Assembly (NCBI GenBank): GCA_965234475.1
Contig: OZ248397.1
Coordinates: 806,001 to 870,000 of the forward strand
From: Methylopumilus sp947499625
GTDB lineage: Bacteria; Pseudomonadota; Gammaproteobacteria; Burkholderiales; Methylophilaceae
Direction: 5' to 3'
Length of the DNA stretch: 64,000 bases
Shown: one piece after another, positions 17,841-26,364 of the stretch
How the letters are laid out: each line of letters starts with the position of its first letter
Position numbering within the stretch: position 1 is the stretch's first letter
Made by a program: the position numbers and the translations under genes
Notes under the pieces: model-generated
Told to the model about the DNA's origin: nothing
The model's database searches: none
The model's input: only the letters and a program-made list of their open reading frames with translations

Positions 17841-17925
17841 TGCTGTCCTGCTCCAAATATTGAGAAGTATTATAACAGGGTTGATGAATAGGGGACTCTG
17901 TTGCCTTTTGCTTACAGTTTATGTA
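17841..17925 (+). repeat. dispersed direct repeat, copy A
   Basis: About 85 bases sharing roughly four fifths of positions with 34927-35012 in the same orientation. The first 60 bases are the best conserved, starting with a block whose core is TGTCCTGCTCCAAATA. The two copies enclose about 17 kb of glycan genes. The opening TCCTGCTCCA resembles a tRNA acceptor end, but no tRNA body is present. Confidence 0.75.
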
Positions 17926-17957
17926 CAGTGCTTTGAGTAACTTAAATCTATAAGGGG

Positions 17958-18089
17958 ATGACTTTGTATAAAAAACTCATTTTATCTTTTACGCTAGCTG
18001 CAGGCTTAAGTGTTCTTCCAAATGCTTTTGCTGCACCACCACCAGCACCAGGGAAACAGCGAACTACAACACAAGCCCCAGCTCCGTAA
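17958..18089 (+). CDS. small secreted proline-rich peptide
   Basis: 43 codons, below the usual gene-finding limit. The product starts MTLYKKLILSF, has a hydrophobic core and a good signal-peptidase site after PNAFA, and leaves a short mature tail of about 18 residues rich in Pro, Ala and Thr (APPPAPGKQ onwards). AAGGGG directly abuts the ATG, a poor spacing for a ribosome site. It stands alone on the plus strand next to repeat copy A. The clear signal peptide argues that it is, or was, a real gene; the function is unknown. Confidence 0.5.
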   Translation: MTLYKKLILSFTLAAGLSVLPNAFAAPPPAPGKQRTTTQAPAP

Positions 18090-18104
18090 CCCAATAAGGC
18101 AGTT

Positions 18105-18200
18105 ATGAATCAAGACCAAGATAGCATTGATGTTCTTGCTGCTATTAAAGCTCGACCGCAACCAGCACCCCCATCAAAACCTAATACCATGTGGGAATAA
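18105..18200 (+). CDS. tiny proline-rich reading frame, unknown function
   Basis: 31 codons, 15 bases after the preceding small gene. The product begins MNQDQDSIDVLAAIKARP and ends PPSKPNTMWE. AAGG lies 6-7 bases before the ATG. It has no signal peptide but shares proline richness with its neighbour, so the pair may be one short operon or the broken halves of a longer protein. It could also be chance. Confidence 0.35.
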   Translation: MNQDQDSIDVLAAIKARPQPAPPSKPNTMWE

Positions 18201-18252
18201 TAGCTTTTCTTTTTCTACATTCAAATCTAGATTAGAAGTATTTATTTAATAT

Positions 18253-18717
18253 CTAAGAAGATATTTTAACTGGGGCGAATGAGTAAGTGGATTGTATTTT
18301 ACTTGCTCCAATTCGAATCAATTGAGATTCAATTTTTTTGTTTTTTGGTGCTATGTTAATGTAAAAATGAGACGGTCTCAAAGACCTAATTTCTTTAAGC
18401 GGCTTATGTTTTTTTAAAATAAAATTAACTACTTCGGAAAAAATTAAAGCATTATCAAGCAGTGATATACCTATACAATTATTTTCCATAACATACGCAC
18501 TGCCAACATAAAGACCATTAGCCTTTATTAGATACCAAGCTCTATATGGATGATTTTTTACAAATTTTATATGTGCTTCAAGAGTCGGTATAGAAACATT
18601 GCTTATATTGTATATTCTATTTTTTAGCAATTGAAACAATGTATCAATTTGATTTTTATTCCCAATAATCTTTTCAAACTTAATATTTTTTATTCTTTTA
18701 GCATTCATAGCAATCAC
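18253..18717 (-). CDS. GNAT-like acyltransferase, divergent
   Basis: 154 residues. A SIPTLEAHIKFVKNHPYRAWYLI stretch (shown here as SIPTLEAHIKFV then NHPYRAWYLI) followed by YVGSAYV resembles the N-terminal half of GNAT acetyltransferases that modify amino sugars, and a strand with IGISLLDNA follows. The acetyl-CoA loop is weak. The GTG at 18717 sits directly against the upstream stop; an ATG at 18708 is an alternative start. It is the last gene of the pseI tailoring operon. The function is a fold-level guess. Confidence 0.5.
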   Translation of the reverse strand: MIAMNAKRIKNIKFEKIIGNKNQIDTLFQLLKNRIYNISNVSIPTLEAHIKFVKNHPYRAWYLIKANGLYVGSAYVMENNCIGISLLDNALIFSEVVNFILKKHKPLKEIRSLRPSHFYINIAPKNKKIESQLIRIGASKIQSTYSFAPVKISS

Positions 18718-19161
18718 TCATAGAGCTCTCAGATAGTAAAACTCATCATCTTCACTAAATGTTAAGAATCCATATTTTTCAAATATTTTTAAGCTTATTC
18801 TATTTTCTTTTTTTATTGTAGCTGTAAAACTAACCTGATTTTCTTTTTTATAAATTTTAATAGAATTAAATAAGAGATCGTATGATAGGTTTTTCCCTCG
18901 CATAATAGGATTTAAGTTGATTGTCACTTCTGAGCTAGTCATTATTTTATCAAGATCAAAACGACAAATACCTACCCTTTCTTCTTCAGTTATTCCTATA
19001 TACATTTTTCTTAATGGATTTGTTAGGCTATATTCGAACCATTTTTTATGCTCTTCATAAGTAACTTTATTGCTATTTTTAGACATGTGGCGAGTTAAAC
19101 TGTCATTTCTCCATTCGAACAAATGTACAATATCACTTTTATCGACACCTCTAATTTTCAT
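18718..19161 (-). CDS. GNAT N-acetyltransferase, PseH-like
   Basis: 147 residues. The pattern VHLFEWRNDSLTRHMS then HKKWFEYSL, the strand VGICRFDLD, and a C-terminal KIFEKYGFL match small GNAT enzymes of sugar clusters such as PseH, which acetylates the 4-amino group of UDP-altrosamine using acetyl-CoA. It overlaps the formyltransferase-like gene upstream by 11 bases. Given pseC and pseI in the window it is a candidate for PseH, though the acyl donor may differ. Confidence 0.7.
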   Translation of the reverse strand: MKIRGVDKSDIVHLFEWRNDSLTRHMSKNSNKVTYEEHKKWFEYSLTNPLRKMYIGITEEERVGICRFDLDKIMTSSEVTINLNPIMRGKNLSYDLLFNSIKIYKKENQVSFTATIKKENRISLKIFEKYGFLTFSEDDEFYYLRAL

Positions 19162-19828
19162 CCTGATACAACCTTATTTGTGCGACGAGTTCCTTATTTT
19201 GTATATATGGTTGTGAAAACTCAATTTTGTAATTTCCAAAATTTATGTACGCCCTTCTATATTCGTCCGCGTCGACCATTCTTATTCTGTCGTAGAGTTC
19301 CTTTATTGAATATTGACTTTTTAATTCATTGTCAGCATAAGTTAAGCGATTGAATAAAGTAATATTCCCTTTTTGTTCGTTTGGCTTGATATTTTCATGA
19401 CAAATCTTGATGATAAGTTTTTCAATACATCTAGCAATTTTAATAAAAATTTCTGTGATAGTTCCATCAAGAGACACGTAAATAGAGTCGTAAATTGGAC
19501 CACCATCAATAATTTCTGTCATTCTTAAGGCGCACACAGGCGACTTGTCTATCCCTCTTAAGATTAAATTTTGAATTGGGCTACCACCTCTCCCGAAAGG
19601 CAGTGGCGCTGTGTGAAACACTACGCATTCATATCGTTCATATATTTCAGAATTAACTTTCCAATTCCAATATGGGAAAAAAATATAACGTGGATTAATC
19701 TTTCCTAATAACTCTAGATTAAGCTCATTTTTTTCTCTAATTTCAACTATGTTTAAATTTTTATATTCTCTAGTCTTGGGATGCTCTTTAAACCAATTTT
19801 TAGAGGAAGCTACTACATAACTAGTCAT
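19151..19828 (-). CDS. formyltransferase-fold protein (Fmt/PurN superfamily), sugar-modifying
   Basis: 225 residues. The central FHTAPLPFGRGGSPIQ and the later EIIDGGPIYDS correspond to the active-site strands of 10-formyl-tetrahydrofolate-dependent formyltransferases, which read NxHxSLLPxxRG and D..GxI in the classical enzymes. The catalytic His and Asp are present, but the usual Asn two residues before the His is replaced by Val. The gene overlaps a PIG-L deacetylase by four bases. A deacetylase followed by a formyl transferase suggests replacement of an N-acetyl by an N-formyl group; this is inference. Confidence 0.75.
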   Translation of the reverse strand: MTSYVVASSKNWFKEHPKTREYKNLNIVEIREKNELNLELLGKINPRYIFFPYWNWKVNSEIYERYECVVFHTAPLPFGRGGSPIQNLILRGIDKSPVCALRMTEIIDGGPIYDSIYVSLDGTITEIFIKIARCIEKLIIKICHENIKPNEQKGNITLFNRLTYADNELKSQYSIKELYDRIRMVDADEYRRAYINFGNYKIEFSQPYIQNKELVAQIRLYQDEN

Positions 19829-20526
19829 CTTTCAATTTTCCTAATGATTTCAAAAGCCTCTGCGTAAAAAAGTCCAGCTTGGGCACCTCTATATTTAGCT
19901 AAATTTTCAAGTCCTTCAATTGAGCGAGAGTGAGGCACTTCACGCAATTCCATCTTATATTCATTTAATGCGGCTAGTTTCTTATTCCATGTATGTTTAA
20001 TATCAACGTACAAATTTGGATAAAATAAGTTTGTTATAGATTTATGCCCATAATCCGTAGCTGAAGCAATTTCAAAGGTTCGAATTTCTTGCCACACTTC
20101 ATTTGGCTGAGGTCTGAATGCTATTAATGTTGCTTGACTTACAATTCGATGATCAATATTTAAGTCTGCTGAGCTGTGCGTGTAAACAATTGTAGGCCTA
20201 ACAAGAACTTTTGCTTTTTCAATTATTTTTGCGACAGCTAAAAGTGGTATAGTATCCATAGCATTATCTGGAAAACTTTCACCTTCTATCCAAGTTAAGC
20301 CGAGTATGTTTCCTGCATTAATCGAAGCTTGAGCACGAATTTTAGCTTCTTTTTCACTCATTCCGTCTCTCGCACTTACGCCATCTGTCATTGACATGGC
20401 GTACACAATATCTCCATTTTCAACATGCTTAGCAATTGTTGCACCGAGCCCAAAAGATTCATCATCTGGATGGGCAACTATGACTAATACTATGTGTGTT
20501 GTTTTATTTTTTGTATTGCCGTTCAT
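19825..20526 (-). CDS. PIG-L/LmbE family N-deacetylase
   Basis: 233 residues. AHPDDESFG near residue 17 is the zinc-binding HPDD motif, and a later THSSADLNIDHR contains the second histidine set. These enzymes remove N-acetyl groups from amino sugars or small molecules; relatives act on GlcNAc-PI and mycothiol intermediates. It is translationally coupled to the formyltransferase-like gene. Located between pseI and the GNAT genes, it probably deacetylates an intermediate or product of the nonulosonate pathway. Confidence 0.82.
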   Translation of the reverse strand: MNGNTKNKTTHIVLVIVAHPDDESFGLGATIAKHVENGDIVYAMSMTDGVSARDGMSEKEAKIRAQASINAGNILGLTWIEGESFPDNAMDTIPLLAVAKIIEKAKVLVRPTIVYTHSSADLNIDHRIVSQATLIAFRPQPNEVWQEIRTFEIASATDYGHKSITNLFYPNLYVDIKHTWNKKLAALNEYKMELREVPHSRSIEGLENLAKYRGAQAGLFYAEAFEIIRKIER

Positions 20527-20649
20527 TTTGTGCTCATTTTTTATTTATTAAAGCAGTCCCAAAAGTCTTGGCACTAGATTTTATTTAGAATTTTAATCTT
20601 TATAAAGAACAGTGTCACGAGTAAGGTAGTAAAAAGACAACACTTTTTG

Positions 20650-21591
20650 TTAGTTAATTAGAGAAGAAGTTAAAATGGCAGTATCTAATCTTAAGACTGG
20701 TATAGATTTAATGATAGGAAAAGCTAGCCCTGTATCGTTTGAAAAATAAAAATTATCATTTTTTGAAATACTCATATTCGTTCCGGGAAAAGAAAAAATA
20801 TTATTTTTTTCTATATCTTTAAGGCTAAAATTTTGACTAATTTCCGGTGGTTTTACTATATAACATACGGTAGGATTTAAAGGATTGTCTGTATTTTTTA
20901 TTTGAATTTTATCTAAAAGCTTTCCTTTCAGCTCAGCAATAACGCCATCAACATTCTTTATATAATTAAATTTATCCATTCTTTTTCTGCCTTCTGCAGT
21001 ATTTATTTCATAACAAGGCTCAAATAAAATAAGTTTATCAATAGTCACTCGAAATAGTTCTGCAATAAGTTCGCCTATATCTCTACCATTAGGCTCCAAT
21101 GAATGATTCGAAATTGCTATATCAATTGACTTATCCAAAAGTGGAATTCTTTTAATGTCTCCAACAAATGCATGTAAATTTAAATACTCATTATCGCCCA
21201 TATATTTTTCAGCAAAACTCAGCCCCTTATCTATACGAGACCAACTTATATCAAAAGCAAAGATATTCTTTGGCTTATTTTTTAAATTTTTTATAATATA
21301 ACTTAGCGTTGTTAGCTCACCAGTCCCAATATCGAGAATTGATTTTCTTGGCATAAGATGTGTATCGATAATATTTGCCATTTCAGAAGTGACTAAATTA
21401 AAGTGTGCTGAATTTTTTATAGCATATTCAATATAACTACCCGCTTGTATATCATAAGATATTTCTATTAGCTGTTGATTATCGATAATATTTTTTTGAT
21501 TACGAAGAATATCAGTGATATTTTCTCCATTTTTAAATGCTTTTTTTAATGCCAAGATATTAAAATAATTTAATTTTTCTCTATTATTCAT
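20650..21591 (-). CDS. class I methyltransferase with C-terminal Trm112-like segment
   Basis: 313 residues. The SAM motif SILDIGTGELTT lies near residue 107, with an acidic FAFDIS strand and SNHSLEPNG later. The last 50 residues (NIFSFPGTNM, then GLAFPIIKSIPVL) resemble the small Trm112-like domain often found at the end of sugar and antibiotic methyltransferases. The gene lies between pseI and the PIG-L gene with gaps of about 90 and 120 bases. The substrate is unknown, probably a sugar of the same pathway. Confidence 0.7.
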   Translation of the reverse strand: MNNREKLNYFNILALKKAFKNGENITDILRNQKNIIDNQQLIEISYDIQAGSYIEYAIKNSAHFNLVTSEMANIIDTHLMPRKSILDIGTGELTTLSYIIKNLKNKPKNIFAFDISWSRIDKGLSFAEKYMGDNEYLNLHAFVGDIKRIPLLDKSIDIAISNHSLEPNGRDIGELIAELFRVTIDKLILFEPCYEINTAEGRKRMDKFNYIKNVDGVIAELKGKLLDKIQIKNTDNPLNPTVCYIVKPPEISQNFSLKDIEKNNIFSFPGTNMSISKNDNFYFSNDTGLAFPIIKSIPVLRLDTAILTSSLIN

Positions 21592-21680
21592 GGTTTATAA
21601 AATTTAATTGACTCATCAAAAAAAATTTAACTTTCTAGAGTTGATTGCGGCTATAAAAAATTCTAAAGTTAAAGAAAAAT

Positions 21681-22727
21681 TTAAAAGCTATCTATGTCGT
21701 TAAAAGTAACTGGATCACCAAAATTTACATCTCTTTTAATTTTTCTTCCAATGATTTTATCATAGTACTTAGGTGGCAATCCGAATCCCGGTCGAATACG
21801 TCTGATATCTTCAGATGTTAATTTATGTCCTGCTTTTAAATTACGCACAAAGTATATAGACCGTCTAAATGCTAGGCTGGAAAATTCTCCATTTGGGCGA
21901 ATAAACTCTTTTTTGCCTAAAGCCAACCAAGCTTCTCTCGTATTTTTTACTAAAAATATCAGATCATGTGGTTCTATAGAGAAATCAGAATCTGGTCCTT
22001 TTTCGCCTTTATCCAAGGTAAAATGTTTTTCAATAACGGATGCTCCAAGAGCAATTGATGTGATTGCAGCTGTAGTGCCTAAAGTATGATCTGACAATCC
22101 TACCTCAACACCAAACTTATTTCGAAGATTTATAATTTGGTTAAGATTAGACTGGTCTATTGGAGTTGGATAACTACTAATGCAATGAAATAATAATAGC
22201 GATTCACATCCAGCTGTTATTGCCGCAGTTACGGCCTCTTCTATTTCTTTTTCAGAAGCCATGCCAGTAGACATTAAAAGTGGCTTTTTAGTTTTTGCTA
22301 CGTACTTTATAAGTGGAATGTCAGTAAGTTCAAAAGATGCAATTTTGTATGCGGGAACCTCTAGCTCTTCCAATAAGTCAACTGCCGTCTCATCAAAGGG
22401 AGTAGAAAAACAAGTAATGCCAATTTCTTTAGCGTACAAAAAAAGTTCCTTGTGCCAACTAAAGGGGGTGTGAGCTTCAACATAAAGGTCGTATAACTTA
22501 TAGCCGTTCCATAAGCCACCTTTTATAATAAAATCTGCTTTATCACAATTAATAGTCATAGTATCTGCTGTATAAGTTTGAAATTTAATAGCATGCGCAC
22601 CAGAATCTTTGGCAGCTTTTATAGATGCTTTTGCACGTTCTATAGAGCCATTATGATTAGCAGATAACTCAGCGATTATGTAAGGCTCAAAATCGAGCCC
22701 AATTTTCCTATTATTTATTGTAAACAT
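21681..22727 (-). CDS. pseI: pseudaminic acid synthase
   Basis: 348 residues, full length for the family. The NeuB barrel has IIAELSANHNG at the N-terminus, KFQTYTADTMT, LLMSTGMAS and VGLSDHTLG, followed by EKHFTLDK. The C-terminal SAF domain begins near residue 290 with FRRSIYFVRNLKAGH and includes IRPGFGLPP. The AELSANHNG and YTADTMT segments are typical of PseI rather than NeuB. It condenses phosphoenolpyruvate with 2,4-diacetamido-2,4,6-trideoxy-altropyranose. It begins the minus-strand tailoring operon; pseC and pseF lie about 20 kb away, so the pathway is split. Confidence 0.9.
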   Translation of the reverse strand: MFTINNRKIGLDFEPYIIAELSANHNGSIERAKASIKAAKDSGAHAIKFQTYTADTMTINCDKADFIIKGGLWNGYKLYDLYVEAHTPFSWHKELFLYAKEIGITCFSTPFDETAVDLLEELEVPAYKIASFELTDIPLIKYVAKTKKPLLMSTGMASEKEIEEAVTAAITAGCESLLLFHCISSYPTPIDQSNLNQIINLRNKFGVEVGLSDHTLGTTAAITSIALGASVIEKHFTLDKGEKGPDSDFSIEPHDLIFLVKNTREAWLALGKKEFIRPNGEFSSLAFRRSIYFVRNLKAGHKLTSEDIRRIRPGFGLPPKYYDKIIGRKIKRDVNFGDPVTFNDIDSF

Positions 22728-23007
22728 ATTAAATTGCCAAATTTATTATTTAAATTCATTCATACAGCTCATTATTAAAAATATTTAAGCTCCGCAATTG
22801 CTTATCTGACATTAATTTTTCGTTAGTTAAAAGGACATTTTATGCTTCAATCTAGACTCTGTCACCTGAAACCTGAGAAACAAAGATTCAAATAATTAAT
22901 AATTATAAAAATAATTCCTCGATTCATAAGGCTTTAAGTTAAATTGTGATAAATTAAGGTTTAATTTAGGAGGTATCTAAATTAAATTTCAAAATAGGTA
23001 AATAAAA
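22728..23007. other. divergent intergenic region, promoters likely on both strands
   Basis: 280 bases between pseI (leftward) and the unknown gene at 23008 (rightward). It is strongly AT-rich with several TATAAT-like words, so no single promoter can be chosen. AGGAGG at about 22969 is too far from the 23008 start to serve it. No palindrome, small RNA or terminator is evident. Confidence 0.4.
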
Positions 23008-23742
23008 GTGGTCACAATAGAAAAATTAAAAAAAAATAATTTACTTCGCTATATAAATAATATTTCTTTTTTAAATGTAAAAGTCTACCAAGGAACTTCT
23101 GGGGTAGCTTTGATATCCAAAAATCTAGAAACGTATCTAAATATATTTAATAGCTACTATTACTATGAAAAAAAAAATATTGGTGAACAAAAGATAATAC
23201 TAAGTGACGGTATAGAAGATTTGACGATAAATATAAACTTAAAAAAAAATGAAAGTCGAATTATTAAAATAAGTGATTATTATAAAAAAACAAATGCGCT
23301 AAAAATAATTTCTTGCAGAATTTTTAATAATGATATGCCCTATTATGTCCCTTATTTTTATTCAATAGTAGTAGATAAGAAAGATAATAGCTCTATAACT
23401 CATTCTTCGTCTTTTGGAAATGCATTATTCAATGAAAAAACTGAATCCATTATAGAGGGTTCATTTAGCAAAAAATTACTTAAACGATCAGAGCTAATAT
23501 TACTTACTTTATTTAAATATAAAAAACATATTAAAAATAGTATTAATTTAAGTATTATAGAATTACACAAAAAATCATCAATAACATTCAAAATCGATTT
23601 TTTAGGAGAAACTTGTAAGATAAATTTAAAAAATTTTATAAAGAATTTAAATGATGTAGATACATACATTATAAAGATTTATGGGCCAGCCACTGCAAAT
23701 CCATATTTATTAATAGACTCTGAAACAATGTTTCACATTTAA
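23008..23742 (+). CDS. unknown AT-rich protein, first of a pair
   Basis: 244 residues from a GTG; I do not recognise the family. The protein is rich in Lys, Asn, Ile and Tyr, has alternating hydrophobic residues suggesting beta-strands, and has no signal peptide or membrane segment. Short blocks (NSSITHSSSFG, and an LIDSETMF end) might belong to a beta-sandwich. The arrangement of strands followed by a THSSS motif recalls the ..GCEHSQAK.. region of the next gene, suggesting distant paralogy. It is transcribed opposite to the glycan operons on both sides and its base composition is even more AT-rich than theirs. Confidence 0.55.
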   Translation: MVTIEKLKKNNLLRYINNISFLNVKVYQGTSGVALISKNLETYLNIFNSYYYYEKKNIGEQKIILSDGIEDLTININLKKNESRIIKISDYYKKTNALKIISCRIFNNDMPYYVPYFYSIVVDKKDNSSITHSSSFGNALFNEKTESIIEGSFSKKLLKRSELILLTLFKYKKHIKNSINLSIIELHKKSSITFKIDFLGETCKINLKNFIKNLNDVDTYIIKIYGPATANPYLLIDSETMFHI

Positions 23743-23753
23743 GAAAAAGTTAA

Positions 23754-24527
23754 ATGATCTACTACGTCATTGTTCCAAAAAATATAACGAAAGTCACTCT
23801 AGGTCACTCTAATTTCCAAGATATAAAAAAAGTTAAATTTTCTATTAATGTAAGAAATTTAACGGGGAAAATTTTAAACTCTGAAAGTATTATTGCTAAT
23901 TATCCTATCTATTACTCATATATAAATAACTATTTTGAAAAAGATACATACATTGAATTAGAATTTTTTCACGATAATAAAACTTTAGAACATTCAGGAA
24001 CTCTAAATGTTTATTATGAAACACAATTAAAATTATTTGGCATTTCAACAGGTGGGCTTGGTAAAAATACAAATAGCATACATAAGAAGGAAATTTCCAC
24101 AACTATTGTAAAAAATTGTTGTTATTTATCTGAAAATAATAACACTGAAATTTATATAATTAATCCCAATCCCACAAAATCTATAGATACCCATAGAGAT
24201 GGGGCATTGAATTACAAAATTTTAGATAGCTCTGCAAAGGTTATTTGTGATGAAACAGTATTAATTCCAGCTTACCAAATGATTAAAATAAATATAAAAG
24301 AAAAATTATTAAATAATAAATTTTTAATTAATGCTTCTTCTCCGGTATTTACTTTTATATCAGAACAGAATTTTAATGTTTTTCCTATTACTTTTATGAA
24401 AAATAAGAATAGCCCTACTGGGTGCGAGCATTCACAGGCAAAATTTTCATACTTTAGATTGCCAACTAACGGACCTCAGGATAGAAAAGCTAATTTCTTA
24501 AAGTTGATATTTACCTTATTTAAATAA
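23754..24527 (+). CDS. unknown AT-rich protein, second of a pair
   Basis: 257 residues, 11 bases after the preceding gene, so probably one operon. No family recognised. The N-terminal third looks like a small beta domain. The region from about residue 115 (EISTTIVKNCCYL) to 230 (SPTGCEHSQAKF) resembles an immunoglobulin-like or jelly-roll domain and shares a general pattern with the upstream gene. No signal peptide or transmembrane helix is seen. Its position next to pseI, inside the variable glycan locus, suggests a surface-glycan function, but this is only context. Confidence 0.55.
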   Translation: MIYYVIVPKNITKVTLGHSNFQDIKKVKFSINVRNLTGKILNSESIIANYPIYYSYINNYFEKDTYIELEFFHDNKTLEHSGTLNVYYETQLKLFGISTGGLGKNTNSIHKKEISTTIVKNCCYLSENNNTEIYIINPNPTKSIDTHRDGALNYKILDSSAKVICDETVLIPAYQMIKINIKEKLLNNKFLINASSPVFTFISEQNFNVFPITFMKNKNSPTGCEHSQAKFSYFRLPTNGPQDRKANFLKLIFTLFK

Positions 24528-24573
24528 CTTTCTTATTCTTACCTAATACAGTCAATTATTTTAGTCAAATAAA

Positions 24574-25110
24574 ATGAGTCGCGCATTTATAAAAGAAGGT
24601 GATTTGGAACACGCAGGGATTGATTTTTCTGAGAGACCATTAAGTGAAGAGCCTAATTACGTCACACCCAAAGGGCTCAATTTACTCAATACGCAACTTG
24701 ATGCATTAGAAATTGAGCGTGAGCAATTAAAACAAAAAAAAGATGATCCTATTGCAAAACAAAAAATTGCAATAGTTGAGCGAGATATGCGTTATTATGC
24801 AGCGCAGATTGAGCCAGCAATTCTGACAGCACCTAGGGAAGAAGATCATGCAATTGTATTGTTTGGTGCCAAAGTCACTGTGGAAGATGAAGAAGCTTCA
24901 ATTTTGATTGTGTTGGTCGCAGACCTTATGGCATGGAATAAAGAACCGAGTCGTTATTGGAAAGATGCACCTAAACCTGTACAAGATTATCTAGTGCCAG
25001 CCATTCAAAAATACTATGATGGCAAAACAGAAGCACAACGTGATGAAGCAATGCGATCATTTGGTATGGCTGCCATGAATCTCATGCTCACTGCAAAATC
25101 GATGGGTTAG
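24574..25110 (+). pseudogene. greB::nitroreductase chimera, recombination scar
   Basis: The frame encodes 178 residues. Residues 1-106 match GreB (full gene at 45709-46206) from MSRAFIKEGDLEHAG to VTVEDEE. From EEASILIVLV to the end it matches the middle of the nitroreductase encoded at 46222-46827. The genes are adjacent in the intact locus, so a deletion of about 500 bases joining GAAGAAG in greB to GAAGAAG in the nitroreductase gene explains the fusion. The GreB half is about four-fifths identical in protein and the nitroreductase half about nine-tenths, so it is not a recent copy. GreB lacks its C-terminal domain and the nitroreductase lacks both ends, so neither function is likely. Confidence 0.85.
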
Positions 25111-25216
25111 ATTTGATGTCTTTTAAATCTTGCATAAAAAAATGTTTAACAGCATTAAAATTACCAGCTGAACAATCCAGCTATAATTAGATTTAAATGG
25201 AGCGTATGACGATTAT

Positions 25217-26359
25217 TTAATACTTTTTCCAAATTACTCGATTTACATAATCGGTATAGCTATGAATAATTCGAACTAACTTATCTGAAACATTAGTCAC
25301 GGTATAATCAAATACTGGGTTCATACTGGCTGTACGATCTAAGCCGCGAGATTGATTAGCTAAAATCATTAGACCTTGATTTACCCTCGCTATATTTAGT
25401 CCCACCATCATTACAGCAGCTTCTTCCATAGCTTCAGGACGTTCATGTGTCTCTCGCAAGTTTAATGCAGGAAAGTTCATAATTGAAGATTCTTCATTGA
25501 TAGTTCCGCTGTCTGATAATGTTGTATGAGCGCAAATTTGTAATTTCATAAAATCAAAAAAACCTAATGGCTTTAAAAGTCGAATTTTCGAATGAAATGT
25601 AATATTTTCAGCATCAATACGTTTTTTAGTGCGTGGGTGGGTAGATACAATTACTGGAATATTATAATCCTCTGCAATACCATTTAGGATTTGTATAAAT
25701 TTTTTAAAGGATTGGGGAGGGTCAATATTTTCTTCGCGATGTGCGCTTACTAAAAAATATTTACCCTCTTTAAGGCCTTCTCGTTTCAATATATCTGACT
25801 CCTCAATATTTAAACGATAATGCGTTAATACTTCATGCATCGGGCTACCTATTTTAATAACCATAGCAGGTGCTATACCCTCGCGTATCAAATAATCACG
25901 AGCAATAGTACTGTATGTTAAATTTATATCTGCTACATGATCAACGATATGTCGATTAATCTCTTCCGGAACGCGCTGATCAAAACAACGATTGCCAGCC
26001 TCCATATGAAAAATAGGGATTTTACGGCGCTTAGCCGGAATCACCGATAAACAGCTATTAGTGTCGCCCAAAACTAGCATGGCATCGGGTTTAATTTTTT
26101 CTAGCACTTTGTCTATAGCAATCAATATATTGCCTATAGTTTGGGCTGGGCTGCTAGACTCTTCAGTACTATTTAAAAAATAGTCTGGTTTATGAATACC
26201 AAGATCATCAAAAAAAATTTGATTCAATTCATAATCATAATTTTGTCCGGTATGTACAAGAATATGATCACAAAACTGATCTAAGCGCGCAATCACTCTA
26301 GAGAGGCGAATAATTTCTGGTCGTGTTCCAACAACTGTTAATACTTTAAGTTTTTTCAT
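25217..26359 (-). CDS. fnlC: UDP-GlcNAc 2-epimerase-type enzyme of UDP-L-FucNAc synthesis (FnlC/WbjD/CapG)
   Basis: 380 residues of the WecB fold: GTRPEIIRLSRV at residues 11-22, HTGQNYDYELN, GDTNSCL, HMEAGNR and a VSAHREEN segment. WbjD/CapG/FnlC enzymes carry out the last epimerisation giving UDP-N-acetyl-L-fucosamine. The two preceding genes are fnlB and fnlA homologues in the canonical order, which separates it from ordinary WecB. It ends 106 bases from the greB-chimera scar, so the fnl block lies right at a recombination boundary. Confidence 0.9.
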   Translation of the reverse strand: MKKLKVLTVVGTRPEIIRLSRVIARLDQFCDHILVHTGQNYDYELNQIFFDDLGIHKPDYFLNSTEESSSPAQTIGNILIAIDKVLEKIKPDAMLVLGDTNSCLSVIPAKRRKIPIFHMEAGNRCFDQRVPEEINRHIVDHVADINLTYSTIARDYLIREGIAPAMVIKIGSPMHEVLTHYRLNIEESDILKREGLKEGKYFLVSAHREENIDPPQSFKKFIQILNGIAEDYNIPVIVSTHPRTKKRIDAENITFHSKIRLLKPLGFFDFMKLQICAHTTLSDSGTINEESSIMNFPALNLRETHERPEAMEEAAVMMVGLNIARVNQGLMILANQSRGLDRTASMNPVFDYTVTNVSDKLVRIIHSYTDYVNRVIWKKY

Positions 26360-26364
26360 AAAAA

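Noticed and set aside
17761..17856. 32-codon N-terminal extension of the acyltransferase from TTG 17856
   Set aside because: The extension begins inside the dispersed repeat and has no conserved sequence. The ATG at 17760 fits the family start.
17844..17860. tRNA acceptor-like end (TCCTGCTCCA)
   Set aside because: Suggestive of a tRNA-Gly tail, but no D, anticodon or T arm lies upstream in either copy, so it is not called as a tRNA or att site.
17695..17940. Plus-strand open frame overlapping the acyltransferase start
   Set aside because: It is opposite to a clear gene, and its end merely follows the dispersed repeat. The similar end of the frame at 34732 is explained by the repeat.
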